From Merdimmobilis hominis (GTDB lineage Bacteria; Bacillota; Clostridia; Oscillospirales; Ruminococcaceae), in the NCBI RefSeq assembly GCF_900104615.1, contig NZ_LT629939.1:1689240-1730547 (forward strand): a stretch of DNA of 41,308 nt, written 5' to 3'. The translations under genes and the position numbers were made by a program. How positions within the stretch are numbered: position 1 is the first letter of the stretch; every line of letters begins with the position of its first letter. Positions 7,901 to 14,542 of the stretch are shown piece after piece. The notes under the pieces are model-generated. The model ran no database searches. It was not told the origin of the DNA and saw only the letters and a program-made list of their open reading frames with translations.

Positions 7901-10486
7901 TGTACCGTCTTCACCGGTGGTGATGTCCCAATACTGGCCGGTACGGCTGTTGGTAATGCGGAAGCTCGCACCTTCCAGCTTGAGGGTCGGATCAAGGCCA
8001 TCCACCTTGATGATCTCAATGGCGGGCTTCTTCTTGTTGACAAAGGTAACGGTGTACTCCTTGTTGTCATCCGTCTCATAGATCCGGATCTGCTTGATGG
8101 GATTTTCGTCCAGCAGATACCCCTCCGGGGCCTGGATTTCCTCGATCACGTAAGTATCATCCGTCAGATTGCCGCGGTAGATCAGGCCGTTTTCATCGGT
8201 GGTTTCAGAGAGCAGCACCTCGCCGGAGCCACGGCGCAGTTCAAAGACTGCACCAGCCAGCGGCTGCCCGTTCTCGTCTACCTTCTTGATGAAGAGGCCG
8301 TCCTTCTTATAGTCGTTGACCTCAATGGTCACGACCTCGCCGGACTGCAGGGTAACAGGCTGAACCTCATCATTGAGGTTGTATCCGGCCGGCGCACGGG
8401 TTTCCTGCACGGCATAGCTGCCGGCGGGAAGGTTCTCAAATCGGGCTTCGCCGTTTTCGTCCGTGATCTTTACAAGGTCAACGTCGGTTGCGCCTTCATC
8501 GACGCCGCCGAGGTCGGTGCTCCACAGATGGATGGACGCACCGGCAAGGGCGGCACCGGTATTGGCGTCGCGCTTGATGACGATGATGTCGCCGGTAACG
8601 CGGTCGTTCACAAAGGTCACTGTGACCTCGCGATCACCCTCAACGAAATCAGCGAACTCCTCTACCTGCGGATCACTGGTAGTGGTCGCGGTGGAGGTAT
8701 TCTCCTCGATCGTGCCGTCCTCATGTACGACTGTGACGGTTGTGGTTGTGACCGTAACCGTCCAAGTCTCCACATGGGTGACGCGGGTGTAGGTCGGATG
8801 AACGGTAACAGTCTGAGGAGTGGGATCCAGCTCGTAATAACGAGGGGCCTTTGTTTCCTCGACCGTTACCTTAACGGGGCCGTGGTCATCCTGGGGGTTG
8901 GTCCAGGTGAAGACCTTGGCGCCATTGTCGATCTCAACGCCTTCATGAACCTCTGTATCACCATTGGAGAATTCAAGTGTTACCTTAAATTCAGCACCGT
9001 CCAGGCTGTTGCCGTCCTGGTCTTCCTTGCGGATGGTGATCTGACCAATAGCGTCCGAATACTCGTAGGTCTTGGACTGATGAACCTCGGTCTCTGTTTC
9101 GGTTTCTGTGGTTTCCTCGCCTTCATCGCCGCCTCCAGGGCTATCGCTCTTGGTGTTGCGGAACTCGACTTCGGCAGGATTTTCAGGTTTATTATCCTCT
9201 GTTACCGTTACTTTCTGACTGCTTGGATCTGCAAGCTCATATCCTGCGGGCGGGGCAGTTTCAGTTACAGTATATTCGCCTGTTGCAAGCACACCAACAA
9301 GAAGTTCACCTTGAGAGTTGGTTTTAAGGCCAGTTTTGTTAAATCCATCCGGCCCAGTCACACTGAAAGTAGCACCAGAAAGGACCGCACTTCCATCTTC
9401 ATTTTTCTTAATAATCTTTATAGCATAGGGGTTTTCTGTTATATCATCATCTGTCGTATACACTAGGATGTTCTGAGTATGCGGAGAATCCGTATTATGA
9501 TATACCCAGTATCTGATGCCGCTGGTATCAAGGCCGGACTGCAGAAAATCATCGCTGGCACCAGAATTACCCCAGGATGTAACCGTACTACCCAGTAAAT
9601 CTGCCCAAATAAAGGACTGCGCTGCTATATAGTCAGAATTGGTTTTACCGGATGCCTCGTAACTGGCAATAACTTGTTTGATATATTCATCGTTACCTTC
9701 GCCATCCAGCACATAGGTCCCTCCTGGCTGATTGGCATTGAATTCAGCGCAAAAGGCGGTATCGCCGTCGTAGGTAATCTTTTGGATCTGTGCATAATAG
9801 TACACACCACCAATCGTGACAGAGGCTGTACCGTCGCCGGTCGCCCAATCAAGAGTGGTAAATGATACTTTCCCAGACCCTCCTTCGTCTCCTGCGCCAA
9901 AGGGTTGTATCATGTGAGCCTGTGCTGCTGCAGCAGCATTGAGATTGGCTGCCCAAGGCAACTCAATCAAGCCGTCAGCGTTTTCCGATGTATTTTCATC
10001 AGCAGGTGTATCGTCAACTGATGGCAAATTATCAGAATCCAAGGACCCATCAACATTTGAAGTTTCCTCGTCATTCTCACTGTCATCCAGTTGCTCGTTA
10101 TCCTCCGATTCACCGCTTTCTTCTGGTGAAAAATTGGGATCTTCGCCTTCTGGTTGCCCATTTTGTCCACTATTTCCAGGCTCGTCCTCTTCCGGCGGAG
10201 TAACAGAATCTTCGTCATTCGACTGCTCTCCATCTTCTGGCGGAGTCTCAGAATCTCCATCTTCCGGTGAAGTTTCGTCTGAAGTATTGGAACCACCAAG
10301 ACCAATGTTATCCCAGCCGCTTCCAGTGACGCCGGAAACAGGGTCGTCAATCAAAGATGCGCTGGTAAGCGAATCGTTGACTCCTGTTCCTGCGGCGTAG
10401 GTAGTCACCGGGAATGATCCAAGCGTCATAACAGCAGCAAGCAATAGCGCAATCACTCTACCGGCTGTCTTTGGCTTTCTGGCCAT
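4946..10486 (-). CDS. Giant surface adhesin: thioester domain plus 13 CnaB repeats, LPQTG
   Basis: A protein of 1,846 residues. The ATG at 10486 has GGAGGA 8 bases upstream; a TTG two codons earlier is less likely. Signal peptide to about residue 31 (TTYA-AG), then an acidic Ser/Glu/Pro-rich stalk (about 60-175). Residues about 200-345 look like a thioester domain: FCAE with Cys246 and AQSFIW with Gln290 match the Cys and Gln motifs of Cys-Gln thioester adhesins. Thirteen SpaA/CnaB (prealbumin-like, isopeptide) repeats follow, each ending in a variant of APxGYxLD. A C-terminal non-CnaB domain comes next, then LPQTG at 1825-1829. Such proteins bind host or bacterial surfaces covalently; here it probably promotes mating-pair or host contact. 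Oddly, only 17 polar residues follow LPQTG, with no TM segment. Confidence 0.92.
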   Translation of the reverse strand: MARKPKTAGRVIALLLAAVMTLGSFPVTTYAAGTGVNDSLTSASLIDDPVSGVTGSGWDNIGLGGSNTSDETSPEDGDSETPPEDGEQSNDEDSVTPPEEDEPGNSGQNGQPEGEDPNFSPEESGESEDNEQLDDSENDEETSNVDGSLDSDNLPSVDDTPADENTSENADGLIELPWAANLNAAAAAQAHMIQPFGAGDEGGSGKVSFTTLDWATGDGTASVTIGGVYYYAQIQKITYDGDTAFCAEFNANQPGGTYVLDGEGNDEYIKQVIASYEASGKTNSDYIAAQSFIWADLLGSTVTSWGNSGASDDFLQSGLDTSGIRYWVYHNTDSPHTQNILVYTTDDDITENPYAIKIIKKNEDGSAVLSGATFSVTGPDGFNKTGLKTNSQGELLVGVLATGEYTVTETAPPAGYELADPSSQKVTVTEDNKPENPAEVEFRNTKSDSPGGGDEGEETTETETETEVHQSKTYEYSDAIGQITIRKEDQDGNSLDGAEFKVTLEFSNGDTEVHEGVEIDNGAKVFTWTNPQDDHGPVKVTVEETKAPRYYELDPTPQTVTVHPTYTRVTHVETWTVTVTTTTVTVVHEDGTIEENTSTATTTSDPQVEEFADFVEGDREVTVTFVNDRVTGDIIVIKRDANTGAALAGASIHLWSTDLGGVDEGATDVDLVKITDENGEARFENLPAGSYAVQETRAPAGYNLNDEVQPVTLQSGEVVTIEVNDYKKDGLFIKKVDENGQPLAGAVFELRRGSGEVLLSETTDENGLIYRGNLTDDTYVIEEIQAPEGYLLDENPIKQIRIYETDDNKEYTVTFVNKKKPAIEIIKVDGLDPTLKLEGASFRITNSRTGQYWDITTGEDGTALLENLEIDTTYIVEEIDPPEGYINSGYRQEIVLKECRTHTITVENFEHPGIQIVKKDKQTGDPLPGATFRISWEDGQQYRDVTTGEDGTALVTGLNAGWYTIVETKAPEGYLLDTTPHNVMLEEGKTAVVELFNEAKPSLTIYKLDSVTQTPLANATFRIEKKTDNGTEFIGEYTSDADGIVRLEQIDPGRYLITEIKAPDGYNIDAPTQEVTIEYGEAYEVTFTDTPKSPIYIAKVDQDGNPLAGAKFKVTTMNGAMVGEVETGRTGYAIIPYAEPGWYVVEEIQAPDGYILSETPVNIEVKSGKPATVEFVNYARPGLQILKLDADTREPLVGARFKIAYANGEFIGEYTTNVNGLITLDSDDGLTEGTVVVTEIQAPDGYVLDVTPHNVTLKPGELTQIELFNTSKPGLQLIKKDEITGLPVGGARFNVTLLENGGKKDLGTYTTSENGTFFIADLTPGHYVITETKAADGYILDSTPRYIEVEGGKLNTLEVFNTPYSDLRLLKIDSETRDPLEGAVFKLYDHDRLEIGTYTTNNLGEIFVQGLPSGTYYLQEQKAPAGYVLDNTVREIELVGGKTTTVEWKNTALGTLRIIKVDADTGKPLYGATFLLYDSRDNLLGEYTTDQNGLIVFGTSLQAGKYKLKEIKAPEGYVLDETVRTITVKSGTTTEIEIENELQVGNIQIVKVSNGKNEVTGDKKGDGLSGAVFEIYDEDLNLVDKIETDGRGIATSDDLPLGKYIIKEVEAPRYYFTDGKPFYAEIKTHGDLVRFRVENTPIDIEVSVEKRGVAETMSNEVIRYTFSDIANKSNCSLDDFYWRDNLPEEVRIQSLNTGTWNQRGTYDVYIKTNKKSGWRRIERGLHTNVEYTIDLTGDALGLASNEYVTDFKLEFGTVDAGFAADTDPYIKVKVNDDLDAGTQIVNTTDVGGRKGHEWTYDRDSWITVVYKGSGSSDGGHGGKKLPQTGGPNFFEQYPEYLKYLED

Positions 10487-10523
10487 CTGCAATTTCCTCC
10501 TTTTCTGTTTTTAGGCATAAAAA

Positions 10524-10559
10524 AATAAGGGGACTTCTCAAATGAGAAGTCCCCTTATT
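10524..10559 (-). terminator. Intrinsic terminator in the adhesin 5' leader (possible attenuator)
   Basis: Perfect 17-base arms (AATAAGGGGACTTCTCA, 10524-10540, and its complement at 10543-10559) with a 2-base centre, followed on the minus strand by seven T. It sits only about 38 bases before the adhesin ATG, downstream of the terminator of the CAP gene, with no room for a promoter between it and the start codon. Read-through or antitermination would be needed to express the adhesin from upstream. Confidence 0.85.
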
Positions 10560-10637
10560 AGGCTTATCCCACCCTGGTGGTGGGCGGCACCAAATCATAA
10601 CGCATCAACTCCCTCAAATTATCGCAAAATGATATGA

Positions 10638-10665
10638 AAAAAGCACCTGCCAAGAGGTGCTTTTT
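10638..10665 (-). terminator. Intrinsic terminator of the CAP lipoprotein gene
   Basis: Arms AAAAAGCACCT (10638-10648) and AGGTGCTTTTT (10655-10665), 11 bp, with a 6-base loop, 14 bases after the CAP stop codon. The A-rich/T-rich base makes it work on either strand. Confidence 0.9.
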
Positions 10666-10679
10666 ATCCGTATAGCTTT

Positions 10680-11801
10680 TTAAGCGTTGGCATCCCAAAG
10701 GATGAATTCCAGCACCCAATAAATGGTCCCACTTTCTTCATAGACGCCTACGCCAAGACAATTACCGTAATTAGAATAATCAGTCAGCATGGCAGATCTA
10801 TGACCGGGTGAAGCCATCCAATCGCTGACAACTTTTTCAGGGGTATTCTGTCCCTTTGCAATGTTTTCAGCAAAAGTATAATGACTATACTCCATGATAG
10901 AGCCATTCGGGCTTTCATGAGAAAACTTTTCAGCAAGTTCTTCTGCTCTAATCTGAGCATATTCCATAGCGGTACTGTCTGAAACACATTCAGGTACTCC
11001 AGCTTTTTCTCTTTCTTCATTCACAAGCTGAAATACCTCTTCACGAAATTTCTCAATATCAATTTCGCTAGAGCTCGATCCGACATAATTAGAAGAGTTG
11101 GAGCCGGAGGAATTGGAACTGGAAGAATTACTGCCACCCTCCACACCGCGGTACTCATTGAAGGCACTAACGAACCAACTGAACTGAACGTCCGACTCGG
11201 CCATGCCCAATCCATTGGCCCGAAGCAACTGAGTCACAACATCGGAAGGAACCATGCCTACGACATTGCTACCGGCATCGCGCAGTACATAACCGGCTTT
11301 GCCATTATAGGATTCACCCAGACAAGTAGTTGCGGGAGTTTCCCAGTCATAAACCTCAATGTTGTAGCCGGACATTGGTCCCTTGCCGCTGCTGGTATTG
11401 CTGGTCTGGGTAGTGGCAGGTGGAGTAGAGGTGCTCTGGTTCTGACTGGAAGAATTGTTCTGGCTCTGGCCGCTGGTAGCCGACTGCTGTACCTGGCTGG
11501 ATGCAGGCTGGGAGGTAGTGGTATCGGCCGCAGGCTGGCTTGCGGTGGAGCTGCCAGTATCAGCAGCGCTGCTGCTGGTATTATCGGCAGCCGGATCAGA
11601 GGTTTCAGTTTCAGCATCACTGCTGGTGTCGTCTTCTACCTCCAGATCAGAAGTTTCCGGCTCGCTGACCTGCTCACTCACGCTGCTATCGGGTTCACTG
11701 GAGCTGCCGCCGTCGGTCGGCTCTTCAGAACAAGCGGTCATGCTCAGCACCATTGCCATAGCCAGCATGGCGACCAGCATCCTCTTGTTATTCTTTTTCA
11801 T
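10680..11801 (-). CDS. CAP-domain (SCP/PR1) lipoprotein on the element
   Basis: A 373-residue protein. The N-terminus MKKNNKRMLVAML...SMTAC is a lipoprotein signal with Cys at about 24. Residues about 25-130 are a Ser/Thr/Gln/Glu low-complexity linker. A middle segment (about 140-220) has no motif I recognise, and a second Ser/Asn-rich linker follows (about 222-245). The C-terminal 120 residues are a CAP domain: LVNEEREKAG, HESPNG, ENIAKG and WMASPGHRSAML are the usual CAP signatures. Bacterial CAP proteins are secreted and mostly of unknown biochemical role. It has its own terminator and lies just before the adhesin gene, so it is probably part of the element's surface set. Confidence 0.9.
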   Translation of the reverse strand: MKKNNKRMLVAMLAMAMVLSMTACSEEPTDGGSSSEPDSSVSEQVSEPETSDLEVEDDTSSDAETETSDPAADNTSSSAADTGSSTASQPAADTTTSQPASSQVQQSATSGQSQNNSSSQNQSTSTPPATTQTSNTSSGKGPMSGYNIEVYDWETPATTCLGESYNGKAGYVLRDAGSNVVGMVPSDVVTQLLRANGLGMAESDVQFSWFVSAFNEYRGVEGGSNSSSSNSSGSNSSNYVGSSSSEIDIEKFREEVFQLVNEEREKAGVPECVSDSTAMEYAQIRAEELAEKFSHESPNGSIMEYSHYTFAENIAKGQNTPEKVVSDWMASPGHRSAMLTDYSNYGNCLGVGVYEESGTIYWVLEFILWDANA

Positions 11802-12321
11802 TTCTCATCCCTCTTTCTATGGATTTAAAGGTTTATTGCTCTATCATAAGGGTTTCAACCCCTTACACTCCCTATATAGTAGCTTTTTTGAAAATTACGA
11901 CCGTAATTTTTCCACAAAAAAGCCCACAAACGCGCATCACAAAGCCATTTTCCGAGAATTTCAAATTTTTTTATGCGCAGATAATCACACTCTTTTGTGG
12001 AACATTTGCATATATTTCGCAAATTTATATGCAGATACTCCACAAGCCTCCGCTTTTGTTGCACACCCCTTTGACACTGGCAACGCGAAAAAGGTTTTAT
12101 CGTATTGGAATTTTGTGCAAATATCCAATACGATACTACCACACGCTTGCCTTCTTGTCCATATTCAACGAGCACCCCTTCAAACAGGCCCCGTGCGGTG
12201 CCTCTGAGGGCCGTGCGCTCCTAAGAAGGGGTAAGAGGCTTGCTTACAGCCTGCGAAGCAGGAGCGGCCTTCTGGCGGCCTCAGCGTTGATTCTCGAAAG
12301 AGTATAAGGCAGGGGGAATCC
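11802..12321. other. AT-rich 520-bp gene-free region with three long dyads
   Basis: No convincing gene. Dyad 1: GCTTTTTTG plus AAAATTACG pair with CGTAATTTT and CAAAAAAGC (11882-11923), an 18-bp stem with a 4-base bulge and a 2-base centre. Dyad 2: TTGTGGA/TCCACAA enclosing TGCATATA/TATATGCA (11995-12045). Dyad 3: perfect 12-bp arms TATCGTATTGGA (12098-12109) and complement (12124-12135). The part next to the regulator gene (12190-12300) is GC-rich with small hairpins. On the minus strand TTGAAA (11849-11854 region) may serve as a -35 for the CAP gene. Regulator operators, an origin or oriT are all possible; the sequence does not decide. Confidence 0.6.
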
Positions 12322-12786
12322 TCACGACACCACCTGAAGCTGCCGCTGAGTAGTTACGCCCAGCAGATAGTCGGTACTGCAGCCAAAGTGCTTCGCCAGC
12401 TTGATGACCGACTTGATGTCAGGATTGGAGCGGCGGCTCTTCCAGGCGTAAATGGAGGCAGGGCTTTTCTGGATAACGAGGGCAATGCTGTTCACATCCT
12501 CGTTGTTGTATGCCATCAGGCGGGTCAGCCGCACCACAAAATCATCGTCTTCCTTGTCGTTGATGCAGTAGTCAGCGTCGTCTTCTGTGAGATCCATCCC
12601 CATGAGATAGTCGGTGGTGACACTGAAGATTTTCGCCATCCGCAGGACTTCGGCACAGCTGGGCGGGAGTTTTCCGGCCTCGATCTGCTCGTATTTGTTG
12701 CGGCTGATCTTCAGGAGATAAGCGCAATCCTGCGAAGAATAATGGAATTTCTTTCTCAGCTCTTCCAACCTTTTGCATACAAACAT
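12322..12786 (-). CDS. Double HTH (XRE-type) regulator
   Basis: A 154-residue protein with AGGAGT 8 bases upstream of the ATG, starting 36 bases after the replication-initiator stop. It has two XRE/Cro-type helix-turn-helix domains: residues about 6-62 (LEELRKKFHYSSQDCAYLLKI...SVTTDYLMGMD) and about 82-148 (IALVIQKSPASIYAWKSRRS...GCSTDYLLGV). Both end with the same TDYL(M/L)G phrase, suggesting internal duplication. Probably it controls the element's replication or transfer genes; target sites are not identified, although the dyads just downstream (11882-12135) are candidates. Confidence 0.88.
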   Translation of the reverse strand: MFVCKRLEELRKKFHYSSQDCAYLLKISRNKYEQIEAGKLPPSCAEVLRMAKIFSVTTDYLMGMDLTEDDADYCINDKEDDDFVVRLTRLMAYNNEDVNSIALVIQKSPASIYAWKSRRSNPDIKSVIKLAKHFGCSTDYLLGVTTQRQLQVVS

Positions 12787-12822
12787 AGTCTATTGACTCC
12801 TTTCATTGACCCCCGCGCTATG

Positions 12823-14136
12823 TTAGGCTACCAGGTTCATAATGGACTTCCGCACATAGGAAGGCAAAATCCGAATGTTCGACAGGTTATCCGCCATCTG
12901 TGTGACCATTTCGAACAACACCTGGGGATTCCGGCCGATGGCAGCCTCCAGTTTCAGGCGGAGAGCGGTACGCTCGTAAGCCTGTGCGCCCACCTTGACA
13001 TAATCCGATTTGCCGTAGAGGAGGGAAACCAACTGGCGCCCCACTTCATTGACGATTTTCCGGCAGCCGTCCAGATAGGCAGTCTCTTCCTCTTGGGTAA
13101 GACCAGGGTTCAGGATCCTCTTGAGGATCAGCGTGCCCTGGCAGCCGTTCCAGATTCGCTCGTACTGGATCAGTTCCATAACCGCTTCTTTCGGAGTGGC
13201 GGGGTGTGGGATTTCAGAAACCTCGCGCGCGCGTGCGCGGATGTTACTTATCCTATCCCTATCTTCGTTAGAAGATAGGATTTGTTTATTATGTGGATTG
13301 TTATTATTATTAGGATGACGCAAGATTCCTGACGATGATTTTTGCGACATTGCTTCATGCAGTGATTTTTGCGACATAGCATCATCAAGGTGCAGTGATT
13401 TTTGCGACATGGCGGTGGAAAAGTCTGTGGAATCCTGATTTTCCACTGTGCAGTGATTTTTGCGACATGGGTCGTTTTTACGGCTTACCGACGTACTTTT
13501 CCGAATCTCTTTCGGGTCGATACTTGGGTCCACGCCGACAACAGTATTGAGCACATAGGTCGAGGACGAGAACCGCCCCTTCTCATCGGTTCCGCGAATC
13601 GGGGTGATATATCCCAGTTCTACCAGCAGCTTGTAGTGCTGATAGTATTTCTGAGAGTTGATTCCAAGCTCATACAGGATGGTACTTCTCTTTGGGCAGG
13701 CCGTATTACTGGCTCCAGCATAGGAGCACAGATAGGCGTAAATTCCTTTTGCCGCCACCGTGAGCCGCGCATCCAGCATGGCAAATTTGGGGACATTTCC
13801 CCATCCCTTTGATTCGAGATTCATTATCTGACCATCTTTGCCTTGGATGGCGAGCAGAATCTCATACACATTGCCTGCAGCCGTCCGATGGCGGGCGAGG
13901 TACTTCGCTTCCAACAGGCAGTTCAGGTATTTTGTGAACGTATTTTTTGCCAGGTGAAGATCCTCCATGATCTTGTCCCGGCTTGGGAAAGCAGTGGTCC
14001 CCCCGCCGGCATAAGAACAAAAATACGCATACAGGGCTTTGGCCGTCAAGGGCAGTTTAGGATCCCTCATGACATGTTTATAGATCTCACCATAACCCTT
14101 TTCTTTAACTCCTGCGACAATCAGCTTGTCTTCCAT
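12823..14136 (-). CDS. Replication-initiator-like protein with two winged-helix domains
   Basis: A 437-residue protein. The start is the ATG at 14136 (MEDKLIVAG) because GGAGG lies 8 bases upstream; the frame remains open further upstream but overlaps the small gene. Two related winged-helix modules are visible: residues about 12-85 (YGEIYKHVMRD...LTAKALYAYFCSYAG) and about 108-180 (WGNVPKFAMLDARLTVAAKGIYAYLCSYAG). A linker (about 215-300) contains repeats of MSQKSLH. The C-terminal alpha-helical domain (about 305-437) resembles the domain (DUF6017-like) found at the end of such ICE proteins. The family is generally treated as replication initiators of ICEs and plasmids. The iterons inside the gene support this. 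Confidence 0.82.
   Translation of the reverse strand: MEDKLIVAGVKEKGYGEIYKHVMRDPKLPLTAKALYAYFCSYAGGGTTAFPSRDKIMEDLHLAKNTFTKYLNCLLEAKYLARHRTAAGNVYEILLAIQGKDGQIMNLESKGWGNVPKFAMLDARLTVAAKGIYAYLCSYAGASNTACPKRSTILYELGINSQKYYQHYKLLVELGYITPIRGTDEKGRFSSSTYVLNTVVGVDPSIDPKEIRKSTSVSRKNDPCRKNHCTVENQDSTDFSTAMSQKSLHLDDAMSQKSLHEAMSQKSSSGILRHPNNNNNPHNKQILSSNEDRDRISNIRARAREVSEIPHPATPKEAVMELIQYERIWNGCQGTLILKRILNPGLTQEEETAYLDGCRKIVNEVGRQLVSLLYGKSDYVKVGAQAYERTALRLKLEAAIGRNPQVLFEMVTQMADNLSNIRILPSYVRKSIMNLVA
13336..13468 (-). repeat. Four iterons inside the replication-initiator gene (putative origin)
   Basis: The 20-base unit TGCAGTGATTTTTGCGACAT (plus strand) occurs perfectly at 13358-13377, 13391-13410 and 13449-13468. 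A 15-base version is at 13336-13350. The first three positions share one codon phase (MSQKS), but the copy at 13449-13468 is in a different phase and encodes CRKNHC, so the DNA rather than the peptide is conserved. Next to them lie an AT-rich stretch (13280-13315) with a 7-of-9 match to a DnaA box (TGTGGATTG), a 9-bp inverted repeat (13258-13266/13271-13279) and an alternating CG run (13224-13239). This layout is what an origin inside a rep gene looks like, as known for RepA_N plasmids. Confidence 0.8.
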
Positions 14137-14356
14137 TTGGTTGTCCTCCGTCTTTGTCCGTTTCTGGCGGAACAATTTCGAGGATGCCGGTTGGCAATGA
14201 GATGACCGTCCCATCGACGCGCAGCACCGTAATTGTCCCTTTTTTGGTTTCTCTAAGCACTTCTCCGCAGCGGCCTTTTTCAATGGCCATCAGGCCACCC
14301 CCCGTAGTGACCAGTACATCTTCACACATACGAGCCATTATCTTCCCACGAGCCAT
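14105..14356 (-). CDS. Small conserved-type ICE protein, unknown function
   Basis: An 83-residue protein with a strong GGAGG 8 bases before the ATG at 14356. Its end overlaps the start of the replication-initiator gene by 32 bases, so the two are translationally coupled. The sequence looks like a small beta-rich domain (VLVTTGGGLMAIEKGRCGEVL, then ITVLRVDGTVISLPTGILEIV), with a polar tail. I do not recognise a family. Its position suggests a role with replication or regulation. Confidence 0.65.
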   Translation of the reverse strand: MARGKIMARMCEDVLVTTGGGLMAIEKGRCGEVLRETKKGTITVLRVDGTVISLPTGILEIVPPETDKDGGQPNGRQADCRRS

Positions 14357-14438
14357 AAAGCCGCCTCCTTTTCGGTGTTTGTTTTCCTTTTATGCAACAA
14401 AAAAGCCCCACTGAGTTTATCTGTGAGGACAAAATAGG

Positions 14439-14509
14439 GGGAAGCGGAGGAATCGAACCTCCGGTGATGCTCCAGCCTTCCCATATATGCCGGGTGAATA
14501 TCCCGGCAT
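14439..14509 (-). other. tRNA-like 3' arm and hairpin downstream of the sortase gene
   Basis: On the minus strand GGAGG-TTCGATT-CCTCC (14462-14446) is a textbook T-arm with a 7-base loop. It is flanked by GGGAAG (14482-14477) and CTTCCC (14444-14439), which pair like an acceptor stem. Only 14 bases separate the 5' strand from the T-arm, so D and anticodon arms are missing. Just upstream is an 8-bp hairpin with a 7-base loop (14487-14494/14502-14509). It may be a decayed tRNA or a structured RNA that ends the sortase transcript; it cannot be a functional tRNA. Confidence 0.5.
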
Positions 14510-14542
14510 TTTGAAGAAAGTTGCCGTCTTCGTTTATAAATT

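Noticed and set aside
5027-9466. Long plus-strand open frames opposite the adhesin gene
   Set aside because: They mirror the repeated CnaB codons of the minus-strand gene, lack ribosome binding sites and show no recognisable protein features.
13336-13468. CRISPR array
   Set aside because: Repeats are 20 bases with irregular spacing (27, 33, 58) inside a coding gene, with no cas genes nearby.
14439-14509. Functional tRNA gene
   Set aside because: No D arm or anticodon arm and no CCA or discriminator in the right place.
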